64,000 bases of DNA from Trichobilharzia szidati (taxonomy: Eukaryota; Platyhelminthes; Trematoda; Strigeidida; Schistosomatidae), in NCBI GenBank assembly GCA_944472155.2, contig OX235272.1, forward strand, positions 2,464,354 to 2,528,353, read 5' to 3'. The notes below the pieces were generated by a model that searched no databases, had not been told where the DNA came from, and was given only the letters and a program-made list of their open reading frames with translations. A program made the position numbers and the translations under genes. Below are positions 1 through 9,805 of this stretch, piece after piece (positions within the stretch are counted from its first letter, which is position 1; every line of letters starts with the position of its first letter).

Positions 1-135
1 GTTTCCTCAATCTATATAGAATTCTATTTATTGATAATGTACTAACTGGATGCAATACTGTACTGTAGTAAAAATGCTGAGAATTCCATTCTGTATCACA
101 TGTACTGTTTTGGAATAAAGCAAATTATTATTACT
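1..135 (+). mobile_element. CR1-like LINE, 3' terminus only
   Basis: The segment ends in an AATAAAG-like signal followed by ATT repeats. It matches the last 100 bases of the element at 6400-7605 and, in reverse, 37021-37120. Only the 3' end is inside the window; the rest lies to the left or was lost by 5' truncation. Confidence 0.7.
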
Positions 136-164
136 AAGGAGTTGGAGGATATTAGAGATTATTG

Positions 165-270
165 TCAATCGTAGAGCCATCTGTAGAGGACAACAGATAA
201 CAGGAAAGAGTGCAGATGTGTTGTTGAAGCCAGCTTTATATTCTCTCGGAACCCAGAGGAATAATAATAA
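165..270 (+). mobile_element. RTE subfamily 2, degenerate 3' tail
   Basis: The stretch resembles the last 100 bases of the RTE copies ending near 6385 and 26535: a purine-rich run, a GTTGAAGCC block, a CTCGGAACCCAGAGGAATA block and ATA repeats. No coding sequence remains. Confidence 0.5.
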
Positions 271-1014
271 GATAAGTTAAAGAGACGACATCCATTAGAT
301 TTTGTGCACTGGCTGTGATTAATGTTTGATATTTATCACAAGAGTATCATCACCAAGTTTGTCTTCCTTACAATCACTCGAAAACCCATTTTTGTTACCT
401 CTTCGGTTGTCGCTTGTACTTCTTCATGTCTGTGGGATACATATGGCATGCATATGTCTTTCAGCTAATTTCCTGTCTGAATGATAAATGCTTTTAACGA
501 AGAATTCTTAACAGTATTACTTTTTTGGTTTAATAAAATCATCTACATAAATTGTAAAACGTGTTTTTCAATTTCCCACATGTAATATAAAAAAGGCTTC
601 AACTCTTATATATCCGCTTACATTTTCATTCTAAATCTTTCACGCAACTTGAGAGCATGAAAGCAAAGGGGAAGAAGGAAATATCCCCCTACCCTCCCAG
701 TAAAAATTCCTTGAAATCCGCTGAACAACGCATGTGGGAATTTAGTCTGTTCGACGTTCACATTTGTTAGATGAATTTAATGTTTTTCATCAAGATTTTG
801 ATAGTTACAAACAAGAGAACGTATGTAAATTACAATAAGTTTTATCATGGGAAATCTAAGCATGTGTTAGTTAACGTAGGTGTTCGTAGCATATTTTAAA
901 CTCGTGTCTTTATGGATGTATGTTAATGCAAACGTATAATTTTAGCTTGTTAAGACATCTGTAGAAAAGCGGGCGAAGCGAAAAAATTCTACTGCTCAGC
1001 ATTAATGCATATTT
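271..1014. other. AT-rich spacer, nothing recognised
   Basis: I see no long reading frame, RNA gene or repeat shared with the rest of the window. Confidence 0.5.
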
Positions 1015-1095
1015 AAAACTTGGGTAGTGTAGTGGTATTAATTTGTTCATTAGATATATCACACAGTGACACCGTATTATTTCCTGGAAGATGTT
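1015..1095 (-). repeat. PLE alpha-prime terminal-repeat fragment
   Basis: Read on the minus strand it matches 54087-54160, the end of the alpha-prime PLE (CACTGTGTGATA-type block). No coding sequence is attached. Confidence 0.55.
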
Positions 1096-1129
1096 AGGAA
1101 CTCAGGATGGAGGTAGTAGGATTGATAAA

Positions 1130-1555
1130 GGGAAACTTTATTTTTCAAAAGAATGGGTACTGAACAAACAGTACTCTTTTCGATAACTTCATCATTTCAA
1201 TAGAACCAACATAAAATGAGCTGAATGTCAGAAAAATTAGGAAAGATAATATTACAAATTCATGAATTTATAGTCTCTATTGAAGGCCAGGGCAGTAGTA
1301 GGGGCTGGACTTGTTTCTTTTGAACACAGAGCACTGGTTGTTTGAGGCAAATTGCAATAGCCTCTGCTGTTTGGAGTATGAGGTGCTTCGATGATTTTGG
1401 CGATTTATTAGGCACTCGGTAGATTATAGAGAAGGATTCTTCAATTCTGGCTGGCTCTGTGACCGGTTTGCACCAGATGGTCCAATATCGAACTGTTAAT
1501 AGTTTTAACTACACCTTTACTTAGCCATAGTGGGAGATGTTCTCAAGCACGAAAA
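1130..1555 (-). pseudogene. PLE beta, GIY-YIG C-terminal part plus 3' terminus
   Basis: Minus-strand translation gives the end of a PLE protein, including the motif CVQKKQVQP. It aligns along its length with 52130-52440, which shows that this copy carries a stop in the EHLPLWLSKG region and further indels. Its 3' terminus (1138-1186) is repeated in inverted orientation at 1979-2041. It is a non-functional remnant. Confidence 0.7.
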
Positions 1556-2050
1556 ATCAAGCTATATGCTCAGAAGAAGTAACTGAAGATGGATTAGGCA
1601 TTGTATATGAAATTGTGATCAAAAATAGCTATCCTGACAAATTTATCAAGAAACACATGACAAAGAAAGCGGAAAAGGACTACTCACTGTCTGTAAGCAG
1701 GAAACCACTTTATATACGATTACAAATCATGGGCGATATTCCAAGTTAGATACTAGCGAGGAAATTAAGAAAATCAGTTCAAAGAACTTTTAATGCTGGC
1801 AAACTTTCCTATTATTCTCTGCACGACCGATGGTGCTACCTCGACTGAAAGATGAAGTATCTAGACTAGCCACTTCAAATTGTATCTACCAACTCAACTA
1901 CGCTTGTGGAGCGAGTTATATTGGCCGTCGCTCTAGGAATTTGATTCATTCAAACACTATAATGTATATATAACTGTAGAGCCTGATGATGAAGTTATCG
2001 AAAAGAGTACTCTTTGTTCAGTATCCATTCTTTTGAAAAATTTCAATGGG
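1556..2050 (+). pseudogene. PLE beta, linker and start of GIY-YIG, plus 3' terminus
   Basis: The plus strand encodes the linker before the endonuclease (SYPDKFIKKHMTKK near 1624-1665) and then the first GIY-YIG block (QLNYACGASYIG at about 1888-1923). The reading frame breaks and jumps straight to the element terminus. The copy lies tail-to-tail with the minus-strand copy at 1130-1555, so the two termini form inverted repeats. Confidence 0.7.
1979..2019 (+). ncRNA. hammerhead-like motif in PLE beta terminus
   Basis: CTGATGA (1983-1989) and GAA (2000-2002) are present. A self-complementary stem III, AAGAGTACTCTT, lies at 2003-2014. The stem I strands are GAGC (1979-1982) and GTTC (2016-2019). 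The segment in the stem II position (1990-1999) pairs poorly, so activity is doubtful. HHR motifs in PLE terminal repeats are an established observation. Confidence 0.4.
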
Positions 2051-2104
2051 CATTTTTAATCAGTTGAAACTTTATTTATCGATTGAAATGAAAATACCTT
2101 CAAT

Positions 2105-2330
2105 AGAAGTGCATCATCATCTGTCCACATGGATATGAGGACAATTCTCCTCCCCCGACGAAAAATACGAAAGAATAAAGCAAAATATAAAAAGAAAGTT
2201 ATGAAGTTGTGTAGTTATAATTGGTATGATTATGAACAATATTCGAAACTGTGTCATCTAGTAAACAATACCATTTCACTCTGTGTGATATATCTAATAA
2301 TCAAATTAATATGTAACTACTGCCCAGAAG
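2105..2330 (+). mobile_element. PLE alpha-prime, C-terminal tail and terminal repeat
   Basis: It encodes a short basic C-terminus and then the terminal repeat, matching 53980-54140. The copy is 5' truncated; no RT or endonuclease core is left. From 2331 to 2454 I see nothing recognisable. Confidence 0.6.
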
Positions 2331-2454
2331 TTCTGCAGGTAGACGTATTTGCCTTATCGTCTTTACAAGACTATATTTTGTAAACACAACACGAACTAGG
2401 AGTAAATAGCTGTAAAGCAATTAATGGCTTTTTGGTCCATGGCATTTCTGTAGC

Positions 2455-2560
2455 GATGGGATTGAGTTTTGCCATGGGGTCCGGGGTAGTCTCACACCTA
2501 ACTTTCTCTCATTTTCCTCGTCTTGGAACCGGCTAGTAGTCACGGCACTATTTTGACTAC
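2455..2560 (-). repeat. possible degenerate tRNA-derived SINE (3' half)
   Basis: On the minus strand it loosely resembles the 3' half of the SINE at 16075-16250 (GGTTGCTAGTCTCATGCCTA-like block). There is no clear box A or B. Confidence 0.3.
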
Positions 2561-2689
2561 AGAGGGAACAGATGGGGATGTTAAGGATAGGCAAGATAAA
2601 ATGCGGAAAGGAAGACAGACTAACATCTATTATTCTCAATTAGGTGTGGGAATCTAGTCCATTCAGCATCGAAAACAAGATCCAATTTT

Positions 2690-2828
2690 CCAACACTCAA
2701 GTAATGTGAGTGTTTTAATAGAGTTCCTTTCACTGAAATTATTTGATTTATATATGCGAATTCATCAAGGATAATAATATGAAGTTGGGTATTCCGACTC
2801 ACTACTTAGAAGAACTACTAGTGCGATT
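2690..2828 (+). pseudogene. PLE gamma RT fragment
   Basis: It aligns with 42195-42330 of the long PLE gamma copy, the RT segment around PLTETI and HYLKELL. Only about 45 codons remain, with frame breaks. Confidence 0.5.
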
Positions 2829-2945
2829 CATTATGGGTAAATTTTATTTTGATAGAGTCTCACAGTGTTATACAGTAATATTTACTGATGACGTTTCGAG
2901 CACAATCATATCAAGGTAATCACACGACTACGTAAATTCATTTAT
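2829..2945 (-). repeat. PLE alpha 3' terminal repeat
   Basis: It begins CCATTATGGGTAAA and includes GACGTTTCGAGCACAA. It lies directly downstream of the minus-strand PLE at 2946-4004 and is matched in inverted orientation at 4021-4090. Confidence 0.75.
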
Positions 2946-4004
2946 ATAGTTCCGTTGTTTTTCACTTGATTTTCACTTGATTTGATTGGTTGTAATATTT
3001 TCCATATTTCGGGTATTAGTGATGATTCATTCCTATTGCATGTGTTGGGTGTAGGTTCGATGAACAAAGATTCAGTAATCAACCTCTCTCTCCACCTACC
3101 TAGATTACCTTTTAGAATTTCAACCCTCTCCCACCAACCTATCGTGTGGTTGTGTGTTAATGCGTGAAGTGCAATTGCTGAGTATTTTTCTAAATTACTT
3201 ATCTTCTCTGGGTCAAACATTCTTACCTTAGCTAAATTCTTATGTTCCGACAATCTGACTACCCCTGGCCTACTAGTCTGACCTATGTAGTTGACGTAGC
3301 TCACAGTCATTGCAGGGTATTTTGTAAATTATACTATTTTGTTCAATTGGGTCCAACGAGTCCTTCAATCTACAAAGTTTGTCTCTGAGTGAGTTTGTAG
3401 GTTTAAATGCCACCCTAATTCCTGCTTTATTTAGAATCCTACGTAGGGTCTCAGATGTCCCCTCTTTATATGGTATAACTGTCAATGACTTATATTCTCT
3501 CTTATTTATGTTATTATTACTAGTTTCACAATTCTTCTTATTTTTCTTTTGGCGTTTTTCAATCTTCCTAGTGAATTTTAGAGGATATTTATTTAAAACC
3601 AACGCCTCTTCTATCTGTTTTATTTCATCATTAAGGTCTTTTTTTGTGCCACTTAGTGCCATTGCTCGGTTTGTTAAACACTTAACTAAACCTGCCTTAA
3701 CAGTTAAAGGATGAGATGAATTAAAGTCTAAATATCTATTAGAATGCGTTAGTTTTCTATAAACGCTAGTGTGCAGTCTACCTTCTTCCATTCGTTTAAT
3801 TGTACAATCTAACATGGCTAATTCTCCTTGCTCATTTTCGGCTTCAAATGTGAATTTTATTCCCTCCACTAGTGAGTTTATGTGTGTCAAGAAGCTAGAG
3901 ATATGTTCTGTTTTTAACACTGTGAAAGTGTCATCCGCATATCTCCACCATATTTTTGGAGTAGGATTAAACGTATTAAGTGCCATATTTTCCCAGCTAT
4001 CCAT
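2946..4004 (-). pseudogene. PLE alpha: RT C-terminus, linker and GIY-YIG endonuclease
   Basis: The minus strand encodes the second half of a Penelope-like protein. From the 5' end it carries RT motif C as WWRYADDT (about residues 19-26 of the upper frame), the PLE-typical VYRKLTHSNRYLDF block, a lysine/asparagine-rich linker, IIYKIPCNDC, then YIGQTS with a conserved downstream R and EHK of the GIY-YIG nuclease, and a C-terminal IGWW/RWRERL region. One frameshift near 3273-3310 separates the GIY half from the YIG half, so it cannot make an intact enzyme. RT motifs before YADD are missing (5' truncation at 4004). It is flanked by inverted terminal repeats at 2829-2945 and 4021-4100. Confidence 0.85.
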
Positions 4005-4021
4005 ATATATATATATATATA
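4003..4021. repeat. (AT)n microsatellite
   Basis: A short alternating AT run lies exactly at the junction between the truncated PLE alpha coding region and the inverted terminal repeat. Confidence 0.8.
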
Positions 4022-4100
4022 AATTGTGCTCGAAACGTCATCAGTAAACATTACTGTATAACACTGTGGGACTTTATCTAAACAAAATTAACTCCACCAC
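4021..4100 (+). repeat. PLE alpha terminal repeat, inverted copy
   Basis: AAATTGTGCTCGAAACGTCA and the following bases are the reverse complement of 2840-2920. The copy sits at the 5' end of the truncated minus-strand PLE. Confidence 0.75.
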
Positions 4101-4139
4101 AGTGCACAAGTTTTATTCTTATGTTAGTGAGATTCACTT

Positions 4140-5095
4140 TCATTGTCCAGTTCAAGTTCAGTAAACATTTTATGGACGAAGACACGGAGTGACAATGGGG
4201 TCACAAATGAAACCTTTACTTGCAGATTGCCTCATTGCAAATCTAGACAGTATTCATATTTACTAAATATACACGGATTATACTTGTATCACAGGTGACG
4301 AGAATGCCGACATGGAAATGATAACTAAGGTATTCAAAAATTGCAATCATTCCATCTAGCTCACGTCGGAATCAGAGATGAATTGAGAATTCCATCTTTC
4401 GGATGTTTTCCCAAAAAAGAGATCTGACAGTCCTCTTTAGATACCAGTCTGCAGGAAACCAACATGAAAGAGACTTCCGATCCACTCCTCGTCTTCAAGA
4501 ATAAGGAGAATATGTACCAGTAATATAATCAATAGTAAACCGGAGAGACTCAAACAAGTCCTCCTGGAGAATGGATATCCTTCAAGATTCATCGACAAGA
4601 AACATGAATCTAAAGCAAAAGGCCGAAGGAACCAAAACTGTGCCGAAGAAACTACTATTCGCGAACGTTCAATTTTAAGGTGATACTGAGGATGAGATGC
4701 TGGAAAACCGCTGCTTATCCAGATCACTAGAAAAAGCCTATTTTTGGCTGGACTACGGATAGATCAGTTTCCACAGGCGACAAATAATCAATGGATATGT
4801 GAAGGCTAAACTAACACTTCGGGCCACTTCAATCTGCGTTGATGCATTCACTTGTTCCTGTGGAGTGATATATACTGGTCTCACAAAGCGAACACTTTCC
4901 AAACTCATCTCTGAACATTATCCAGCATGGCTAGCAAGAGGACAATCTAAGACTATTACTGGCTCATTTTTCGAGGGGCTGGTAAACTCAAGTCACTCAG
5001 GTCCGCCAGAGTCGTCTTTTAAGATTGTCTAAAAGATGAAGCTGAGTGGTAAAAGGGGCGTTAGGTTTCTGCATTGATGGGTAATTGTGGAGTTT
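4140..5095 (+). pseudogene. PLE gamma, broken RT to GIY-YIG
   Basis: It aligns with 42330-43310 of the long PLE gamma. Recognisable parts are an RT stretch ending near 4440, the linker (about 4555-4800) and a GIY-YIG domain in frame at 4799-5032 (CVDAFTCSCGVIYTG, then SEHYPAWLARGQSKT). Multiple stops and frameshifts occur and the RT catalytic region is eroded. Confidence 0.7.
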
Positions 5096-5234
5096 GCCAA
5101 GTAACATTGTTGCAAGGAACACAGTAAAATGCAGTAATATGCTGCTGAACCTGTATTTTTGAGTCAGGACCCATGGAAAATTGAAGATTTCTTTATTGAT
5201 ATAAGTATAAAACTTAGCCATTGTGGTAGAGTAT

Positions 5235-5345
5235 AACTCCATTATGGATAAGATTTTATTTTGATAAATCATACAGTGTTGCACAGTAATATTTACTGAT
5301 GACCATGTTTCGGGCACAAACTATTGCTCATAATCATATCAATTT
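5235..5345 (-). repeat. PLE alpha terminal repeat, solo
   Basis: It starts CCATTATGG and runs through the GTTTCGGGCACAA block to ATAATCATATCAA. No coding sequence adjoins it, so it is either a heavily 5'-truncated PLE insertion or a remnant. Confidence 0.6.
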
Positions 5346-5384
5346 AAAGATTTCTTTAACATATGTCGGTTTATGTATATATTA

Positions 5385-5475
5385 AACGTGGGCGGTGTGG
5401 TAGTATGTAATTCCATATTAATTTCCTTATTAGACATATCACACAGTTACCATAAGACACAGTTTTTCAACTCTA
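5385..5475 (-). repeat. PLE alpha-prime terminal-repeat fragment
   Basis: It matches 1015-1095 and, in reverse, 54100-54165. The ATCACACAG block is the most conserved part. Confidence 0.5.
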
Positions 5476-5484
5476 CACATAATC

Positions 5485-6385
5485 ATCGAACAAAGAATAG
5501 AATGGCACTCAAACCTCTGCCTCAACTTCATTGACATCCAGAAGGCCTTCAGCAGCATAGACCGAGAAGTAATTTAGAAACTACTTCAACACTACGGCAT
5601 ACCTCAAGTCTTTGTCAACCTCATTCAACAGCTCTATGTCAGTGCCACGTGTGAAGTGGTCCACAAAATAAAAGTCAGGTAACAGTTTGAATTGGAGACA
5701 AGGGTAAGACAAGGCTGCCTGCCTATTATCGCCGATGATATTGTGAAGTGAGATGGACTTGATCATCAGTCAAACTGTGCGTGGAATGCAAGAAGAGAGG
5801 AATACGTTAGACCGATAAGAAGACTTCACCTAGAAGATCTAGATTACGCAGATGATTTATGTCTAATATTGAACAAACTTGAAGACTTACAGGTGAAAAC
5901 CGATAAACTGGCTGAAGAAGCTGGCTAGCAGTGAGGATAAGACTCCGGGCGAACATACAGGAGAAGAAGATGATGATGACAACCAACCAACAAAACAACA
6001 ACAACCGGCACCAATCACCACCAGAGAGATTTAACAGATGATACTGTCTTCACTTATGTGGCTAGGAAGCATGGTTTCAACTACAGATAGAACGGATGAA
6101 GATGTCAAAGCCGGGCAGTCAGAATAGGAAAGACAAGATACGCCTTCGTCAACCTGAAATTAATTTGGAAATCTTCTGCTTTCCTCAACCGGCATACAGG
6201 ACGAGATTCGAATTCGCAGCACCAGCGTTAAGTCAGTCACTTCTTCTATACGGGTCAGAAACATTCAAAGCGTGTCAAGCAAGGGATTTCCAACAAGTCA
6301 CAGACACTTATCAACAGCTGCCTTCGCTGTTGCTGAAGCCTCATGTTCCACTCGGAACGCAAAGGAATAATAATAATAAATTATA
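5485..6385 (+). mobile_element. RTE subfamily 2, 5'-truncated copy
   Basis: The copy begins inside RT. The palm motif A region reads FIDIQKAFSSIDRE (about 5530-5570), followed by the KLLQHYGIPQ segment and a degraded motif B, then a FADD-equivalent reading YADDLCLI near 5838-5861. Stops interrupt every frame. The 3' end has GTTCCACTCGGAACGCAAAG followed by ATAATA repeats, as in the copies ending at 26535 and starting at 56687. Confidence 0.75.
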
Positions 6386-6399
6386 AAATAAAATTATTT

Positions 6400-7156
6400 T
6401 CGAAACACAACCCACTATTTATCATATTTATCATGTGACTGCAGCTTTCTCACAGTGATAGGTCATGAAAATGTTGTTAACTTTCCCACCAGACTGGATA
6501 ATTCCCTTGATCTTGTATTTATCAATGACTCCGGAATATACGAAGCTCGTAAAATAGCTCCACTGTTTAACTCAGATCATTGTATTGTACGAGTTTTACC
6601 TAAAATTTATGGAAAATTACACAAGAGAACTTTTTGACACCTTTCCAAGAAAACTGTACATGGATGTTACTCTATGGAGAATGTTCAGAACCTCAGAAGC
6701 ATGCTCAAAGATACAAGGTGGGACCTGTTTAAAGAAGACTCTCTTGATGATACAATCTCTAATATTACAAGTTATCTGAAATTTTGTCTTGACACCTGTT
6801 GTCCCAGAGAAACGCTCTTTATCAGATTTGACCGTTTCTCTTCCCCTCAACTTAAAAAGCTTCGCAGACAGAAAGAAAAATTATATAAAATGAAGGGTAA
6901 TGCTGGTTTGAAAAGAATTAGGCATTTGATGTCATGCAACAGATTCGCTAGAGGAATTCTGTCAGACTCTGAGCACCCACTCTACCAGCAGCTCCAACCT
7001 TGTGTCTCCTCAGGTAAAACAAGAAGTCTTTTCAGAAGACTTTATGCACGTACGTCTAAGTATAAAAATTCCACTATACCATATTTGGCACGTACTTTTT
7101 GTGATGAAAATAGTGTCAGAAATGAACTAACTAACCTTCTTAGCACCACTAAATAG
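6400..7156 (+). pseudogene. CR1-like endonuclease C-terminus
   Basis: One frame runs with a single internal stop (6635-6637). It shows VNFPTRLDNSLDLVF followed by the endonuclease motif NSDHCIV (residues about 39-45 of the upstream piece), then a linker containing FSSPQLKKLRRQKEKLY. The SDH motif carries the catalytic histidine of LINE endonucleases. The N-terminal endonuclease motifs are missing through 5' truncation. Confidence 0.7.
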
Positions 7157-7605
7157 ACCATTTCCTCCACCCTTAAAGCATCATACTTTATTGTTATTGT
7201 ATTTCTTATATTTATAATTCTCTCAATTTTTTCGTTTTGTTTATTTTATTTTTCTTAAGTGTGGAAATAATTTTAAGCTGTATTATGACTGTTAACTTTG
7301 TATTTCACCTCACTATACCATATCAACAGAACATTAGACCCAATTATCCATAACATGCTAAAGTTTCCAAACTGAATCGACAATACCGTTTGAAACAAAC
7401 TCACTGTTATTAGTATTTATTATTATTATATCTAATAATTATGTCCTTAGTGTGGACAAATTCCTCCGACTAACTTTTGTTTTAATTTTTAATTTTATAT
7501 ACACTTTGAGTAAATCAGATGCAATATTGTGACAAATGCTGAGAATTCCATTCTGTATTATAAGTACTGTTTTTGGAATAAAGTAAATTATTATTATTAT
7601 CAGTT
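6400..7605 (+). mobile_element. CR1-like LINE derivative: endonuclease end and 3' UTR, no RT
   Basis: The element consists of the C-terminal part of an apurinic-type endonuclease and the segment that normally precedes RT. It then passes directly into a 3' UTR, a TTTTGGAATAAAG signal and ATT repeats. The same coding/3' UTR junction is present in the independent copy at 37021-37673, so the missing RT looks like an internal deletion fixed in a non-autonomous subfamily rather than local decay. Confidence 0.7.
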
Positions 7606-7614
7606 ACAACCATA

Positions 7615-7657
7615 TAACTTCAAAACTTTCTTTTTATATTTCTTCTTATTCCTTTCT
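7615..7657. repeat. dispersed repeat X, left half
   Basis: Together with 9667-9805 it matches the uninterrupted sequence at 20005-20185. The two halves were split by the RTE insertion 7658-9666. Confidence 0.5.
7648..7657. repeat. target-site duplication (left) of RTE copy
   Basis: ATTCCTTTCT here is repeated exactly at 9667-9676, directly after the 3' ATA repeats of the RTE copy. Confidence 0.75.
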
Positions 7658-9666
7658 GCATGGAAGTCCTAGGCAGAAAAAAGAGACAGGAAAAACAGTG
7701 GCTCTCTACGGACACTTGGAAACTAATAGAAGAGAGAAGGGTGGCGAAACAAAAGATTATCCAGTGCACCGACGAGCAACAGAAACAGGAGTTGAATGCA
7801 AGCTACAATGCACTGAACAAAAGAGTGAAGAAAAGTGCCAGGGAAGACAAAAGAAAATATTGTGAAACCATGGCAAACGAAGCAGAACAAGCTGCAGGCA
7901 AAGGAGACCTCGCTACACTATACCAAACAACTAGGCACCTTTCGGGCAAAAGTTCGACACAGATTAAGCCAATAAAGGACGACAATGGAAAGTCAATCAC
8001 CAAAGAGGTGGAACAGAGGAAGCACTGGGCTGAACACTTCAAAAGACTTCTAAATCGTCCGCCACCTACAACGCGTCCAACAATACCAACAACGGAAGCA
8101 GAACTACCAATGAACATCGACCCTCCGACGAAATCCGAAGTCCTGAATGCCATCAAGATGCTAAAAGCTGGGAAAGCGCCAGGACCAGATGGAATCCCAG
8201 CAGAAGCTTAGAAAATAGACCCAGAGACAACACCGGACTTGATGACGCCACTACTAGAGAAGGTGTGGAAAGAGGGCAAAGTACCCGAGGATTGGAAGAA
8301 CGGATACTTGTTCAAACTGCCAAAGAAAGGAGATTTGAGTCAATGTAAAAACTGGCGTGGAATTATGCTTCTGTCCATTCCAAGCAAGATACTATGTCGC
8401 ATCATCCTGGAGAGAATTAAACAAGCCCTAGATGAAAAACTTCGTCCGGAACAGGCCGGATTCAGGAGGAACAAGTCATGCATTGACCAAATCGCCACCC
8501 TACGGATTATCATTGAACAAAGTTTGGAATGGCAGTCACCTCTCTATCTCAACTTCATCGATTTTGAGAAAGCCTTCGACAGCGTCGATCGAGAGGTGAT
8601 TTGGCAACTACTTCGCTACTACGGGGTGCCGCCGACAATTATACATCTCATCCAACAGCTGTATGACAACGCTGCATGCCAAGTAATCCACAACGGGAGG
8701 CTCACGGAATCCTTCGAAGTGAGGACGGGAGTGAGACAAGGCTGTCTACTGTCACCAATGATCTTCCTGATTGCAGTTGATTGGATAATGCGACAGACAA
8801 CGGCAACCAACGAGGGAACAGGCATAAAATGGACCGACACAAAAGCCTTGGAGGATTTGGATTTCGCCGATGATATATGTCTGATTTCCCACAAATTGGA
8901 AGATATGCAAGTGAAAAGCAACAGATTGGCAGAAGAAGCAGCAAAGATAGGACTTCAAGTGAACATAGACAAAAGAGAGGTAATGAAGCTTCCTGGCCAA
9001 CATCAACAGCAACAACCGACAATAATCAGCATAAATGGGAGGAACCTGAAGGAAACAACTTCTTTCACCTACCTGGGAAGCATCGTCTAAACTACAGGCG
9101 GAACTGACGAGGATATCAAAGCCAGAATCGGAAAAGCAAGACAAGTTTTCATTTCTGTCAAGTCTATGTGGAGGTCAACAGCATTCAGCGTCAAAAATAA
9201 GATCCGTATTTTCAACTCCAATGTGAAGTCAGTACTACTATACGGATCAGAGACTTGGCGTGTCACAAAGAGCACCTCAAACAAGCTACAGACCTTCATT
9301 AACAAATGCTTTCGCTCAATACTCAAGATCAAATGGCCGGAGAGGATCAGCAACAAAGATCTCTGGGAGCGAACCAACCAGGAACCGATCGTGAAACAAA
9401 TAAGCAGGAAGAAATGGAGATGGATTGGACACACTCTGAGGAAACCAGCAAGTGACATCACTAGACAAGCCCTCGAGTGGAACCCGAAAGGGAAGCGACG
9501 AGTTGGTCGTCAGTGCAAGGGTGACCTGGAGGAGATCATGTGAAGAGGAATTGAAAGCGTGTGGGCAGACTTGGAGCCAGGTGAAAACTACAGCAGAGAA
9601 CCGAACGCAATGGAGACGCATGGCTGAAGCCCTATGTTCCTCTAGGAATTAAAGGAAATAATAATA
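7658..9666 (+). mobile_element. RTE subfamily 1 (SR2-like), best-preserved copy
   Basis: This is a 2-kb insertion flanked by a 10-bp duplication. It starts in the segment before RT (the endonuclease is absent), includes the whole RT and C-terminal domain, and ends with CCTCTAGGAATTAAAGG and ATAATA repeats. Domain order and C-terminal motifs are those of the RTE clade. Shorter or more decayed copies of the same subfamily occur at 14202, 16742, 27728, 32837, 43848 and 49521. Confidence 0.85.
7660..9543 (+). pseudogene. RTE reverse transcriptase with two in-frame stops
   Basis: A single frame runs for 1884 bases and is broken only by TAG at 8209-8211 and TAA at 9088-9090. Order of motifs: pre-RT basic region, APGPDGIPAEA, LRPEQAGFRRNKSC, motif A FIDFEKAFDSVDRE, motif B GVRQGCLLSPMIF, motif C FADD (8863-8874), the thumb YLGSI, then SVLLYGSETW and [13 protein letters not shown] of the RTE C-terminus. 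The frame ends at a TGA shortly before a WRRSCEEE reading that lies in another frame (9452-9652). An in-cis full-length protein would also need the missing N-terminal endonuclease, so the copy is dead. Confidence 0.85.
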
Positions 9667-9805
9667 ATTCCTTTCTATCCGTCGTCACGGGAGTTGAATT
9701 GTTCAGATGTCCATGTGGAGAGATGTTGATGCATTTGAAATGCATACATGTTATAACCTAACTGATACGCTTTATCGGTTAATGATGAAGCCTTACCTCC
9801 AATTT
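9667..9805. repeat. dispersed repeat X, right half
   Basis: Similar to 20045-20185, with shared TTGATGCATTT and CTTACCTCCA/TTTACCTCCC blocks. The repeat class is unknown. Confidence 0.5.

Noticed and set aside
3379..3714. Hydrophobic 111-codon plus-strand frame, possible membrane protein
   Set aside because: It lies antisense to the PLE alpha linker and GIY-YIG coding region, and its hydrophobicity comes from the reversed A-rich codons.
4003..4021. AT run as a TATA promoter
   Set aside because: It is a simple repeat at an element junction, with no transcription unit downstream.
1130..5100. A single intact PLE assembled from all pieces
   Set aside because: The pieces belong to at least four families on both strands, with separate terminal repeats.
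8619..9144. Minus-strand open frames of 100-130 codons opposite the RTE RT
   Set aside because: They are antisense shadows of the coding RT frame; no motifs of their own.
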